Source of the DNA: Phallusia mammillata
Lineage: Eukaryota > Chordata > Ascidiacea > Phlebobranchia > Ascidiidae
DNA length: 64,000 nt
Direction: 5' to 3'
Assembly (NCBI GenBank): GCA_003260075.1
Contig: QLIY01000168.1
Location: forward strand, 62,001 to 126,000
The notes below the pieces were generated by a model. That model was not told the origin of the DNA. It worked only from the letters and a program-made list of their open reading frames with translations, and searched no databases. The translations under genes and the position numbers were made by a program. Of this stretch, positions 13,701 to 24,400 are shown in pieces. The stretch's first letter is position 1; each line of letters starts with the position of its first letter.

Positions 13701-16065
13701 ACATGGACCAAAGAAGCTTAAATTTACTAATAACTATCTATAAGGCACTTCATTGATAACATTAGTTTATTAAGTATGTATAAGATATGATTTGGTTCAT
13801 TGTCAAGAAGTATGAGATGCTACAAATTAATGATTTTGTCTTTTATAAGATAAACACAAATACAGTCTTCAAAGGCATAAGTTACAATGAAATTGATAGG
13901 TACAAAACTACTAAAAGCTTATTGCAAAACCTATAACAAAAGGCTGGTATTTGAGGTGATAAAAGTTTAAGAGGTTATTACAAATTTGCTGGAAACAATG
14001 GAAATATAAAGTGTTGCTGTCAGGCATTATATATAAACTTTAGAAAAATATCAATTAATCTGGCTTACCAGCTCCTTGTGTTCCAATCTGGCTTTCTCCA
14101 GCTGTTTAGTAAGTTGATTTTTCAAAGCAGATTGGAATCTTTTCATCAAAGGATGGTCGGGATCAAGAACAACGAGATCAGATTGAACTTCCTCCTCAGG
14201 TTCTGAATCTGATTCCTAAAATCATCAAGTGAAAGAATGTTAATGTAAGATCATTTGTAATGAGTGTTACATGAACATTAATTTTTCTTGCACTTTTCTG
14301 TTGAATACTGCATATTTTTCTATTTGCACTTACATTTTTCTGTTGAAAAAAGCAAATTTTTCTACTTGCACAGTCATAAATATGAAACAGTGATAAATAT
14401 GGAACACTAAATACAGCAGGTGAGACTTTGGTAAAACATAAAAATTATACAAACATCATTTAAAACAGGTATTGGGCCCCCAAAGGTCATTTGATCCATG
14501 TAATAAGCCCCTATATACTTATTAAACCAGCCTATTCTAGATTTAACTTTACCCTTTCCATGTCTTCTTCTTCTTCAGTCTCTGTGTCAATGTGTCCAAG
14601 TCCTTCTCCAAGATTTCTTAGCAATGTGCTTGCATCCCCTAGAAAAAACACATGCTTATAAACAACTGGTATGAAAGAGTAAAATAAGAAAGGATTTAAT
14701 ACCTACAACCAGGTGTTACATTCACTGACAAGCAGTAAAACAAGACAAACTTTGGAATCAGGAATATTTATGGAATCATGAAATCAGACCAGACGACACA
14801 CTCATATGGAAAACCATAATTATACATTATACGAAAACGATTGTGAATAATCATTGTTAGGCCTGTAACTTTTCCAATTTCAGTCCAATTGTTTTATTAT
14901 ACATTAATATGTATAGATTTTGTTACACTTTTTGGTTGCTCTTGTTGAGAACAAGTTTGTTTATAACACAATATGCCAGGATTAAGTTTGGACTGCCAAC
15001 AAACAAGGTATGAGTTGCACAATACATTTACCCTGAGTAGCACTGCTTGGTCTACTGTGTCTACCATCATCTTCATCATCACCACTTTCTGTGGGTGGAG
15101 GGCCGACGTTCATTTCATTTGCATCCACGGATTGCATATCATCTAAACTTAACTGAAAACACAGCAAAGTTATAATGTGCACTATTTTATTACAATTTGC
15201 ACTATTGTAAATTATAAATGTTTTTGCAATAAATGTTAAAGATTTGTGCTTGAAACGTTGGTCAATTTAACTATAACTGTAGGCAATTTGTATAAAGTGC
15301 AACTGTGTAATTGGAAATGATTTATTGACATTGTTGCAAAATAATAATAGTGATGGCTTAATTCTAGGAAATTTGATGTAAAAAGGCAGCTTAATTTAAA
15401 GGTATTCGACAAATAATGATAAGTTAAAGCCCCTTGTAAGCCTAAATTGTAATGTACTTTTTAGGGACCAAAAAACAGACCTAATGAGAAACAAGATTTC
15501 TTCTTTCTTAAACAAAAGTTTGCTAACTTTGTAAAACTAGCGGTACCTCCTGTAACGCTTTCACTGTTACCCTTGAGACAGCTTTTGCAAATGTGGGTTG
15601 ATCTTCATCTTCCCTAAGAAAATAAAACAACCATGGCACATTAAAATCACACTAATGCTATGATGTAAATATTATAATAAATTATCTCATATTTTTTAGT
15701 TTTGGAGTTATTGCGATTGTTGGCTGGTTTTGCCCTGGCAACAAACAGTTTTGATTTCTCATTATTAATACTTTATCCACTTTTTTTAATCAGACAATAG
15801 TTGTTGGTACTTGTCCTAGTTTATTTTAGTCCCAATTCAAAACTCGTTCATTTTTCTTAAATTGCAGGTTAAAAAAATGGTTAGAATGACAAACTTTAAT
15901 AGCGGTTAACAAAAAATAACAATGTAGCCATCACACACAAGTTGTGTTTTCCTATGCGGTTTAATTACTGAACAAAAAAGTTTGAAAACGAATAATGTCA
16001 ATCATTATGGAAGTTCAGTTAATTTACAAATTAACAGTAAATCAAAGCTAACCTCGGATTTTCCG
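3294..16065 (-). CDS. ccdc40: CCDC40, coiled-coil axonemal ruler protein
   Basis: CCDC40 pairs with CCDC39 to set the 96-nm repeat of motile cilia and anchors inner dynein arms and the nexin-dynein regulatory complex. Coding exons, last to first: 3294-3428, 3987-4094, 4502-4660, 4782-4970, 5161-5281, 5782-5873, 6300-6469, 7834-8047, 8701-8946, 9877-10059, 10518-10761, 11187-11290, 11794-11934, 12593-12750, 13398-13617, 14069-14215, 14553-14638, 15032-15152, 15547-15613 and 16053-16065. All join in frame at GT/AG sites and give about 970 codons. Diagnostic segments are [18 protein letters not shown] (14.1 kb), [16 protein letters not shown] (12.6 kb), [15 protein letters not shown] (5.2 kb) and [18 protein letters not shown] (4.8 kb). 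The acidic N-terminus is shorter than in mammals (human about 1140 residues). The rest is almost all coiled coil. The first exon reads A-E-N-P-R and runs into a gap at 16066, so the ATG is probably lost there. The stop is TAG at 3294-3296. Confidence 0.95.
3571..3820. other. Contig junction in a ccdc40 intron
   Basis: About 46 bases starting at 3571 recur at 3774, after a 10-base C run (3764-3773). Confidence 0.75.
4150..4279. other. Contig junction in a ccdc40 intron
   Basis: 4150-4209 recurs at 4221-4279 with about one change, separated by the C run at 4210-4220. Confidence 0.8.
5666..5757 (-). other. ccdc40: Second contig copy of a ccdc40 exon
   Basis: This 92-base block repeats the exon at 5782-5873 with only a few differences and keeps the same GT donor. 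A run of C separates the two copies. It is the overlapping end of the neighbouring contig, not a second exon: using both would break the reading phase, because each copy is 30 codons plus two bases. Confidence 0.85.
7159..7224. other. Assembly gap (66 C)
   Basis: A pure C run in a ccdc40 intron. Just before it, 6902-7158 repeats 6484-6742 across a 10-base C run at 6892-6901. Confidence 0.85.
7285..7505. other. Double contig junction
   Basis: 7295-7395 recurs at 7406-7505. C runs of 10 lie at 7285-7294 and 7396-7405. Confidence 0.8.
7648..7703. other. Assembly gap (56 C)
   Basis: A pure C run in the same ccdc40 intron. It creates a false poly-proline frame at 7585-7776. Confidence 0.85.
8081..8420. 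other. Contig junction in a ccdc40 intron
   Basis: 8090-8242 recurs at 8253-8415 with small differences, around the C run at 8243-8252. Confidence 0.8.
8926..9915. other. Contig junction spanning parts of two ccdc40 exons
   Basis: From 9337 the sequence repeats that from 8927 (start of the exon at 8701-8946), and 9285-9326 repeats the end of the exon at 9877-10059. A C run at 9327-9336 joins them. Only the exons at 8701-8946 and 9877-10059 are complete. Confidence 0.8.
9205..9230 (-). repeat. tRNA-type B-box fragment
   Basis: GTGGGATTCGAACCCACGAC reads on the minus strand as a T arm (GGGTTCGAATCCCAC). The allelic copy lies at 9610-9632 and a third, worn one at about 4760-4780. They are likely SINE remnants. 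Confidence 0.45.
10955..11165. repeat. Worn copy of the SINE-associated repeat
   Basis: CATATGTGGGAAGGCTTGG and GTGATTGCTGGTCTG match the copies at 26.4 and 47.3 kb. It lies in a ccdc40 intron and creates a 60-codon chance frame. Confidence 0.5.
12036..12236. mobile_element. Decayed hAT-type element in a ccdc40 intron
   Basis: CAGTGGTTCCAAACATTTTG at the left and a GGTCGGGAAGCAC stretch at the right resemble worn terminal repeats of a CAGTGGTTCCCAA family. No target duplication is visible. Confidence 0.4.
13061..13367. mobile_element. hAT-type MITE
   Basis: Terminal inverted repeats CAGGGGTGTGCAACCT / AGGTTGCACACCCCTG with a perfect 8-bp target duplication TACTAGAT (13053-13060 and 13368-13375). 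About 307 bp, non-coding, inside an intron of ccdc40. Ends and duplication length are those of hAT elements. Confidence 0.85.

Positions 16066-16122
<57 letters not shown>
16066..16122. other. Assembly gap over the ccdc40 start codon
   Basis: A 57-base pure C run. It abuts GCG-GAA-AAT-CCG-AG of ccdc40 exon 1 on the minus strand, where an ATG would be expected immediately upstream. The start codon and part of the 5' UTR are therefore missing from the assembly. The poly-proline frame on the plus strand is not real. Confidence 0.85.
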
Positions 16123-16242
16123 ACGACTTATCAATGTGTACTCCGTTTTCCTGAACAAATTTTGATTGTCACTTGTTTCTAATATCTGCAGCTCTTTTCA
16201 AAATTCGCTTTCTCTGTTTGCTCGATGCTCGGTGGTTCCACT

Positions 16243-16255
16243 GTTGCTAAGCAAC
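16243..16255. promoter_or_regulatory. RFX X-box in the ccdc40 promoter
   Basis: GTTGCTAAGCAAC is a perfect inverted repeat of the RFX half-site (GTTGCT, one-base spacer, AGCAAC). It lies about 180 bases upstream of the first coding bases of ccdc40. RFX factors with FOXJ1 are known to drive motile-cilium genes, including CCDC40, through such X-boxes. Binding here is inferred. Confidence 0.8.
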
Positions 16256-16423
16256 ACACTGGCCACTTGTAGCGGTGCGGAGTTGATATTTTACTTTCGA
16301 AGAGGTTTTTAAATTCTCCGTTAGTCACTAGTTGTTATTTTCTTTCGCGTCAAATAATATCCGTTTAGTTGTTTTGGCGACTGTTAACCAAACTACGACT
16401 AAACAAGTAATCTGGCAATCAAG

Positions 16424-16631
16424 ATGTCTTGCATTATACCTTTACTTAGGATCGCTTTCAAAAAAGTTCTTCCCATACAAACAAAATTGGTTTGTACATT
16501 TATTAAACGATTACAGTATAATGCTTGGACCAAACACCATGTGCATATTGATGTTGATATAGGTTATATTGTTAAAAGAAATTTGATCAATTACAATTGT
16601 AATTCGCCAACGATTATAGAAAAGATTGAAT
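16424..16631 (+). CDS. Possible first exon of an unrecognised plus-strand gene
   Basis: An ATG opens 69 codons that end at a near-ideal donor (AAT|GTAAGT). The start (MSCIIPLLRIAFKKVLP) is basic and hydrophobic, as in mitochondrial presequences. It lies divergent from ccdc40 across the X-box, so the promoter could be bidirectional. The next exon is not convincing: the acceptor before 17029 leads to a stop after about 14 codons in the required phase. I do not recognise the product, and chance is a real alternative. Confidence 0.25.
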
Positions 16632-17239
16632 GTAAGTAAACAGTTCTTTATCAAAAGGTACAAAAAATAATGTTAATAATCTCTTTTTTTGTTATTTACA
16701 CTATACACAAACAAAACTAAAATGGCGCATTGATAACCTAGCAAACACATGCAAGTTTGTGATGTATTGTGATGCAACAAACAAATTGATCTAATAACCT
16801 CGAAATTACAGGCTTTGGTCTCTCGATAGGACACAGAAAATAGAAAAATAGATGTGCTCCTTTACAACATTGGCACTCAAATTAAAACAGTAACAAAAGG
16901 AAAAACAAACAATCAGTGTCAAAAATTTTTGTTTAAAACATGGAACTTCCCGAACGTCAGCGAAACGACATCTAAAGCAATATTCAATTTTCGTGTTTAG
17001 AATGAATACACAGAATGTTTACAGGGCGCGTCCATGGACTTGAAGCAATCAGTCGTATGCGGTACTAATATATACTTAAAGCACAAATCAACGTATAAAG
17101 CCATGTTTTATTGTTCAGCCGTTACAGCAAAAGCTCTTGCCATGGTAAATCATATAAATGTAATATTTAAACTGGTATATATCTGCTGCATTCTAAACTA
17201 CACCCTAGAACACCAACAATACTACAAACAGTAATGCAA

Positions 17240-17998
17240 TAATTAAAATACATTAAGAACACCAAAATATTACAAAGATCTAAACAAAACATAGAAATAT
17301 TTGAATTTTTTAAAGTAAAAAAAACAATAACCGCAATTAAGTACACCATTACGAACACATTCGTAAACAAAGAACACACCAAATAAAAGCTACAACTTGA
17401 AACATATGGCTTAAAGAATTCCTGTATGCATATAAAGGTCAACAAAGTGCTGTTGTGCATAATTACTGAAATAATTTAAAAGTGGACGAAATTAAAAATG
17501 TTCAAATCAGTTTTTACAGTATTTTACATAGTTGTGAAAGTATAGCTATTTTTGTTGTGAACTTTACAATGGGAAATAGAATATATAAGTAATAAGTTCC
17601 TAGAATAAGACACACTTACATCGGGTTTGTACCAACCATAATAGTGTAAGCAATACTAAATTTGGAAAGGCTAAAATGTATGGTACATTCAATGCACTGT
17701 CATGACAATGCAAAAAACTGTAAGTACGTTCTCGCTTTTAAAAAACTTAGTATGATGTAAAAGGATGTAGTTATTTTGTGTTACACTTTAAACATCTTGT
17801 AAAATTTAAACATCTAAAAATATGTGAAAGATAAATGTAGTTATTTTTTGTAAATGTTTTCATGTTAAACCAGGGACTCGCGCAAATCAAAAAAAACTGG
17901 TTTACAAGAACCCCTGTGTATATAAGTAACAGCTACGAGGCCATCTGAATTTAATAGCTTGTGGAGGAAAACCGAATAATCCGTTCAAGGAGTCCATG
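17240..17998. other. Probable 3' flank of the death-domain gene
   Basis: AT-rich, with no supported exon. TTTAAT at 17950-17955 reads ATTAAA on the minus strand, 45 bases past the stop of the death-domain gene, and could be its poly(A) signal. A 97-codon minus-strand frame at 17167-17460 is low complexity and has no splice context. Confidence 0.4.
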
Positions 17999-20900
17999 TC
18001 AAGGCGCTTGCAGGTAATGATTGAGCAATTGATGACAGGTTTTCGCTGTAGCGAGGAGCGCCGGCACGTGGGAGAGAAGTCCTCCGTATTCCTCCAGCTC
18101 CTGCTGCGAAAGAATTCTTCTTAAATGCTCCTCTTCATTTGATTCCAGCTCACTGAAGTCATATTTGGGATCCAACATCTTCTGCCAGATTTCTATGGAT
18201 TGCGTCACTTGGTTCCTCAATGGCGACCTCCGGTGGCTACCAGTGGAATCACGTGATCGCGCTGACGCCGACGAATTTTCTGCGACACGGAGCCAAATCT
18301 TGGAAGTTACGTCACGGTGGATACGGTCCAGTGATTCGGTGACGTTGACAAATTCTTCGACCAGCTTCGCGGTGTCCGCTGCGTCATTCTGACGTAATAT
18401 AGTGGCGTACTTACGTAGGTCGCTGACGTGGTGGATTTTTTCGATGCCGAGTTGGGATGAACCCTTTAGCGCGTCCACCAGACGTCGCAAGAGAGTTTCA
18501 TCAAATTGTCTGCAATTTTCAAAACAATGGAATAACAAATCAGCCTGAATAGTCAAAAGATCCTTAAAAATACCAACCTTGTTCAGAGACAGTTAAGGAA
18601 TTGTTTATTATGCAATAGTAAAAACCTATTAGAACGTAATGTCTTGCAAATTTTCTGCGCTACTCTTGTGTTTGTATCTTGCCGGATTTGTCTGTACCCC
18701 ACACATGTCATACTGTACTTCCCTGCAATGTTAGAGACACCCTGTGTAGGCGTTGCAGGCGTATAAAACGTGATTAAACCCATATATAATGACAAAATAC
18801 GTTTACTTTTCTTCTACCTGTAAGCTGTTTCCGCTTCCTGGGTTCTCTTCTCCAAATCTTCCATTGCAACTTTAATTCCAAGATCATCGTTCTTTTCTTG
18901 TTTATCCAACTTTCCACCCGAGGGATCTAAAAGGTACTTGCATTTAGACCACAAAGAAATCTCTAAGTGAAAAGGAAATGGTTTAAAGACAATTTTCAAA
19001 TAAACCTAATCGCTAAGTGGTTTTATACAATAGTTTGGGTCTAATGCAAACCATGGCTCACAATTTTTGCAGGTTTTCATTTGCACTCTGGATTACATTA
19101 TTGATTGACTATGCGTGCTTCTGAGCAAGCTTAGATATAAAAGCTACAATTGTCTTGAAAGAATTTTGTGTTTTTGTCCCTAAATTGGATTTTTGCATTC
19201 GCGATTTGAAATAACAAGTATGTTGTCATTTACACAGAGCAAAGACATGTTTAATTTCATTTTTCCAATTGCAAATTATTTATGAAAACTTGATATTTCA
19301 CCTTCGGGGAACTCCGGAGTTGGGGGCGGCGCTGATTGGCTCTCGGGGTCACGTGCCTCTAGTTCTTTTTCCGCCAATCGGTCGTCTGCATCATCGGGTA
19401 GGTCGTTGGACTCATCGTAAATGACACCGTGGACGCTGTCAGACTTGCCGGGAATTCGAGGCTTCTCTCCCCGCCCAATTGACCCGCGTGGTTCTGGTCG
19501 CACAGTACGAACGCTGGGTGCTAGTTCAACAGTGACAGATCGACTGGCAGGTACAGATGATACTCTGTCACAAAACAACGAAATGTTCTTTGGTTGGCTA
19601 AATACTTTAGTTTAGAGCAGGGGTGTCAAACTCGTGAGGTTCGAGGGCCACATTGCAGTTTGAAAATTATGCCGAGAAGTTTTATACACTTGAACAACCT
19701 TTTCGCTACGCCGGCCGCATTGCAGATCCTTATTTCACCAACAGCGCCAATTACCTGCTGATTTTTGTTTCAAAATTACAGATGTAAAGAAATAGGTTTA
19801 TATCATATATATATATACGAACTATTGACGTCCCCAAAGCCCAGATTAATTTCCAACTACATGCAGAGATTGAGCTGCACAGTATGAGGATCAGTTTTAA
19901 CTGTTTATTACGTCATAATCTATATTGTGACGCTTTTGGTACCTGTTTTTTCGCATTGTTTGCACACAATAGGCCTACAAAAAAAGTCTGACGCATATGG
20001 CTGCTAGGCTAGTAATACTCTTTTCAGTAACACAAAATCTGTTTAGAGCAGTTTGAAGATCAACATTTTTGCCAATGGTATTTTACATCACGGTCGCCAG
20101 TACATTATTTAAATGAACATGTTTACGGCCGCACCAATATCTGACAAAATAATACAATTGTTGTTGAGTGTTCGTGGGCCGCATGCGGCCTGCGGGCCGT
20201 GTGTTTGACACCCCTGGTTTAGAGGACCTAAAACTAGCCAGTTGCTAAAAGGGGGGGGGGTTTCATATATACCAACTACTGACGTCCCCAAAGCCCAGAT
20301 TGATTTCCAACTTCATGCAGAGATTGAGCTGCACAGTATGAGGATCAGTTTTAACTGTTTATTACGTCATAATCTATATTGTGACGCTTTTGGTACCTGT
20401 TTTTTCGCATTGTTTGCACACAATAGGCCTACAAAAAAAGTCTGACGCATATGGCTGCTAGGCTAGTAATACTCTTTTCAGTAACACAAAATCTGTTTAG
20501 AGCAGTTTGAAGATCAACATTTTTGCCAATGGTATTTTACATCACGGTCGCCAGTACATTATTTAAATGAACATGTTTACGGCCGCACCAATATCTGACA
20601 AAATAATACAATTGTTGTTGAGTGTTCGTGGGCCGCGAGTTTGACACCCCTGGTTTAGAGGACCTAAAACTAGCCAGTTGCTAAAAAATTTTAGAAGCAT
20701 AAACCAATTGCTAACGGACAGATGCTAAGTTTTTACTTTGGTTTAGAATCACAATATGTTTTGCATTTTTGACTTGCTTGATTACAAGAATTGCTCAGTA
20801 ACATGCTAAAATTCGGTCTTTAACATACCACGATTGCAACACCGTAAAAGATGAAAAAATACTTATGTATTGCCTTTCGTTTTAATTAGTTCAAATTAAG

Positions 20901-21424
20901 TCGTTTATATTACCGAAACTGTGGGTTAGATTGCATTCCAGTGAGAGGAAATCTTGGCGTCTGTTTGTATGGTGCCTTCAAGCGGATAGGCGATGGTGCC
21001 CAAGTGTTGACCCCCGGCTGCCGTCTAGCGACAGAATGAGCCAAACCTTTTCCACCGCTTGGAGCGCCCTGTTTAAAGCACAACAAATATTTATATTCGA
21101 GACGGTCCTAGATTAAAAACCCGTTAAAAAACTAAGTTGATAAAAACAAGGACTTAAGGACTCAGAAGCTTAGTCTATATGCTCAGACTTATTAGTATTA
21201 GGATTATTTCTCAAAACCGTCCTGTAGGTATAAATACCGTGAATAAGTAACAATATGGACTTATGTGTAGTTAAGTGCATTGTTTAGTAACGATATTAGA
21301 CTAATTGCCTTCCTTCATTACAAACTTTATTTCAGCAAGCGCAACAGAGTATTGGTTATATAAGCAGGGGTGGGCAATCTGCGGCCCGCGGGCCACATGC
21401 GGCCCTTGATTAAAGGTTGTGCGG

Positions 21425-21481
<57 letters not shown>

Positions 21482-24400
21482 GTATATTTTTTCGCAGATT
21501 AGTGCGCCTGGTGCTATTTTTCTGCGACCTGACAATATGCTGTGAGAACCAATTGCGAATTTTACTTGTAGTAAGGGATTTTTGGGATGCAACGATGTAA
21601 AATCACCTTTGTGACATATAAAGGTGCGGCCCGCGATCTAATTATAGCAATTGTATTTGGCCCCATAGTGACAAAGGTTGCCCACCCCTGTTCTACAGGG
21701 TTGAACTTAACAGCAAAACAGCTATAAACGTCAATCAAATGCTTTTTGTTTTTCCCACCTGAAGTTGCTGTAACCCGGATTCAAGTTCATTTCTGTCAAT
21801 GCTTGTTTCAAGAGAAATTGCAAAAGCGCCAGACATCTTCAGTGCGTTGTCGGAAATCAACTGATCTTGAAAGATCTCATTCAAATGACCTACGTTGAAA
21901 ATATACAGTAAGGATCAATATAAAAGTATCGAGCCAACATGGTGAGGGGCTACATTAGCTCAAACGGCAAATCTCTCGTCACCAGCTGCACTGATCTTAT
22001 AGAAGTTACAGTGTGAAATAGTGTGCGCTGTTGGTAACTTAACAGTTAGAATCATTATGTTAAAATCTTGTAAAACATAGCCTACACTTCCTTGTGAAAA
22101 GACAAGAATTTTAGTTAAGATTTTAATTTGCCAACATTATCACAATTCAAGACGCGTGGCTTCATTTATGGCGCAACGAAATGACATCATATTAAAAACT
22201 TAAATTACATATAGCAAGCAAAAACAACAAGTTTAATTGCTAACTTACTTAGGACTTTACACTAATTTTTAAATTTGTATGAGTTCACATAAAAAAAAAC
22301 TTTGAAAACGGACCATTGTCTCACCTGATTCAAAATGACCCCAAAGAGCTTTAAGAGCTGATGCTTTATGGAGGTTTGTCTCAATTTTAATCGATCCTCT
22401 TCTCAACTTTTTTACCACCAGTCCTTCAATTGATTCGAGAGTTGAAACAACTGACAGAACTTCTCTTGAACCGGGGGGGGGGGCGATGCTTTATGGAGGT
22501 TTGTCTCAATTTTGATCGAACCTCTTCTCAACTTTTTCACTACCAGTCCCTCAATTGATTCGAGAGTTGAAACAACTGACAGAACTTCTCTTGAACCGTT
22601 TCCGCTAAACCAAACAAACAAAATTTACATAACAACAACTTTTCCAAATGTACAAAAACTCATATATTCTGCAAAAAATTAACTTAACATCTACAATTTG
22701 TTGAGCTTTTTTATGCAAACAACCAGAATATATGATTATGAAGAGTTTTTTTTTTCCGTAACACGTGATGGAATTTGATATTCTGATGCTAATAACCGAA
22801 ATATGTGAGTACCCAATATACAACAACCAGCTAGATTCGTTTATACATACATATATATGTACATATATTTCACTCTTACCACATATTTTTAAAGTAATGT
22901 GCATTTTAATATCTTATCCACACTCCTTTAGTAGGTATACTCTCATAACCAGTTGTTTTTTGATTCAGGTAAACTGTTTTAAAAGCTACGTAGTAATGGT
23001 GACTTGTTACTTGAGTAAATAGTCGAAGAGTTTGTTGGCAATCTTGTCTTGTATTTCTTCTGGATGACAATCCCTATAAATGTTGTTGGTGAGTGGTACA
23101 GCGGTCTTAATCGTTGTGCTGATGTCAACTTGACCTAAAATGCGACAAAGAAAAAGTAAAACATAACGTTTATAGGACATTAAAACAGCGTCAGTCGCAT
23201 ATCTTGCTAGCGCTACATTTGATGCTAAACGAGAACGTGTTTTCCATAATAATTGCTTAAAAAGCAATATTTGTTAACACAGTGGACCTGGCAGCAACAG
23301 CCTATATAGTGCAAAACATGCTGATCAGTTAGCTCAAAACGGTTCGCTCAATTTCAGTGTAAGTTACTTGTATGTTAAAAAAACACAAAATAACTATAAA
23401 GGCCAACAATGTTCTAAGAATTTAACTTTGACAAATATGCACTGATTTAGCCCTTACTTTGCATTGAATGTAACTTTTTGAAAATCGTTTATCAGACAAT
23501 GCCACATAGTCGTTGTGCTTTATTCTAAAAAACTCCTTCAATTTTACAGGCTCACTGCCAAAAATCTTAGTCAATTTAGAGGCACTAGTACGTTAACGAA
23601 ACAGAAAAAGGTAACACAATAAGAATCTGACGTCAAGAGAAACACTATGTCTGTGTTAATAAAAATAAAGAAAACAAATGATTTTACAATAATATTTATT
23701 ACTTGATCGCTTGTGGGCTCCCAGGGATCGCTTTTTCTTCTGCTGTTGGGTTTTTCCAGAAATTGTAGACGGTCTTGCTGCTGAAAATAATTGATAGAGA
23801 GGTTTAAACATATGCATTTAGTCACAAAGTACCGCATCGACAATTAAAGTCAATTAAGTCAAACACTTTTAATGCTGGTTAACAAGTTATTGGTTATAAA
23901 ATTGCCCTATTCTGTCTAGCCAGGTATTTTGTAACACACCATAGCCTACGTAACTATTTTTCGCAATTTATTTAAGGTGTAGTAGCCAAGAGTATGACTT
24001 ACATAGAGTAACGTGACAAAACATGCAACAAATACCCGGAAAACAATCACTATGTACCAGCAAAAACTTAACAACACACCCGATGAAAATCCAAAAGCGA
24101 CGAACATACAGCGAAGGACAAAGGACCAATATTGAAGTTAATTCAATTAGGCCAAACCAAGCACAATAGGTCAAAATGCTGCACTGGTTTACACCGGGCC
24201 TAGCGAAGACGCTAAGATAGGACCTGTGTTTTGCCTTGTAACATGATACCCAAATCAAAGCATTGGTTTGAATGGAATAGGACACACACACAGACAAACG
24301 CTGGGCTGGTAAAGATGCTCAAGGTATCAAATTTCATACGCTTTTTGCTCGGATCAAAGAAGAAAAGAGTTTTTGCCTTGTGTTTGCGAATTGGTCGCGC

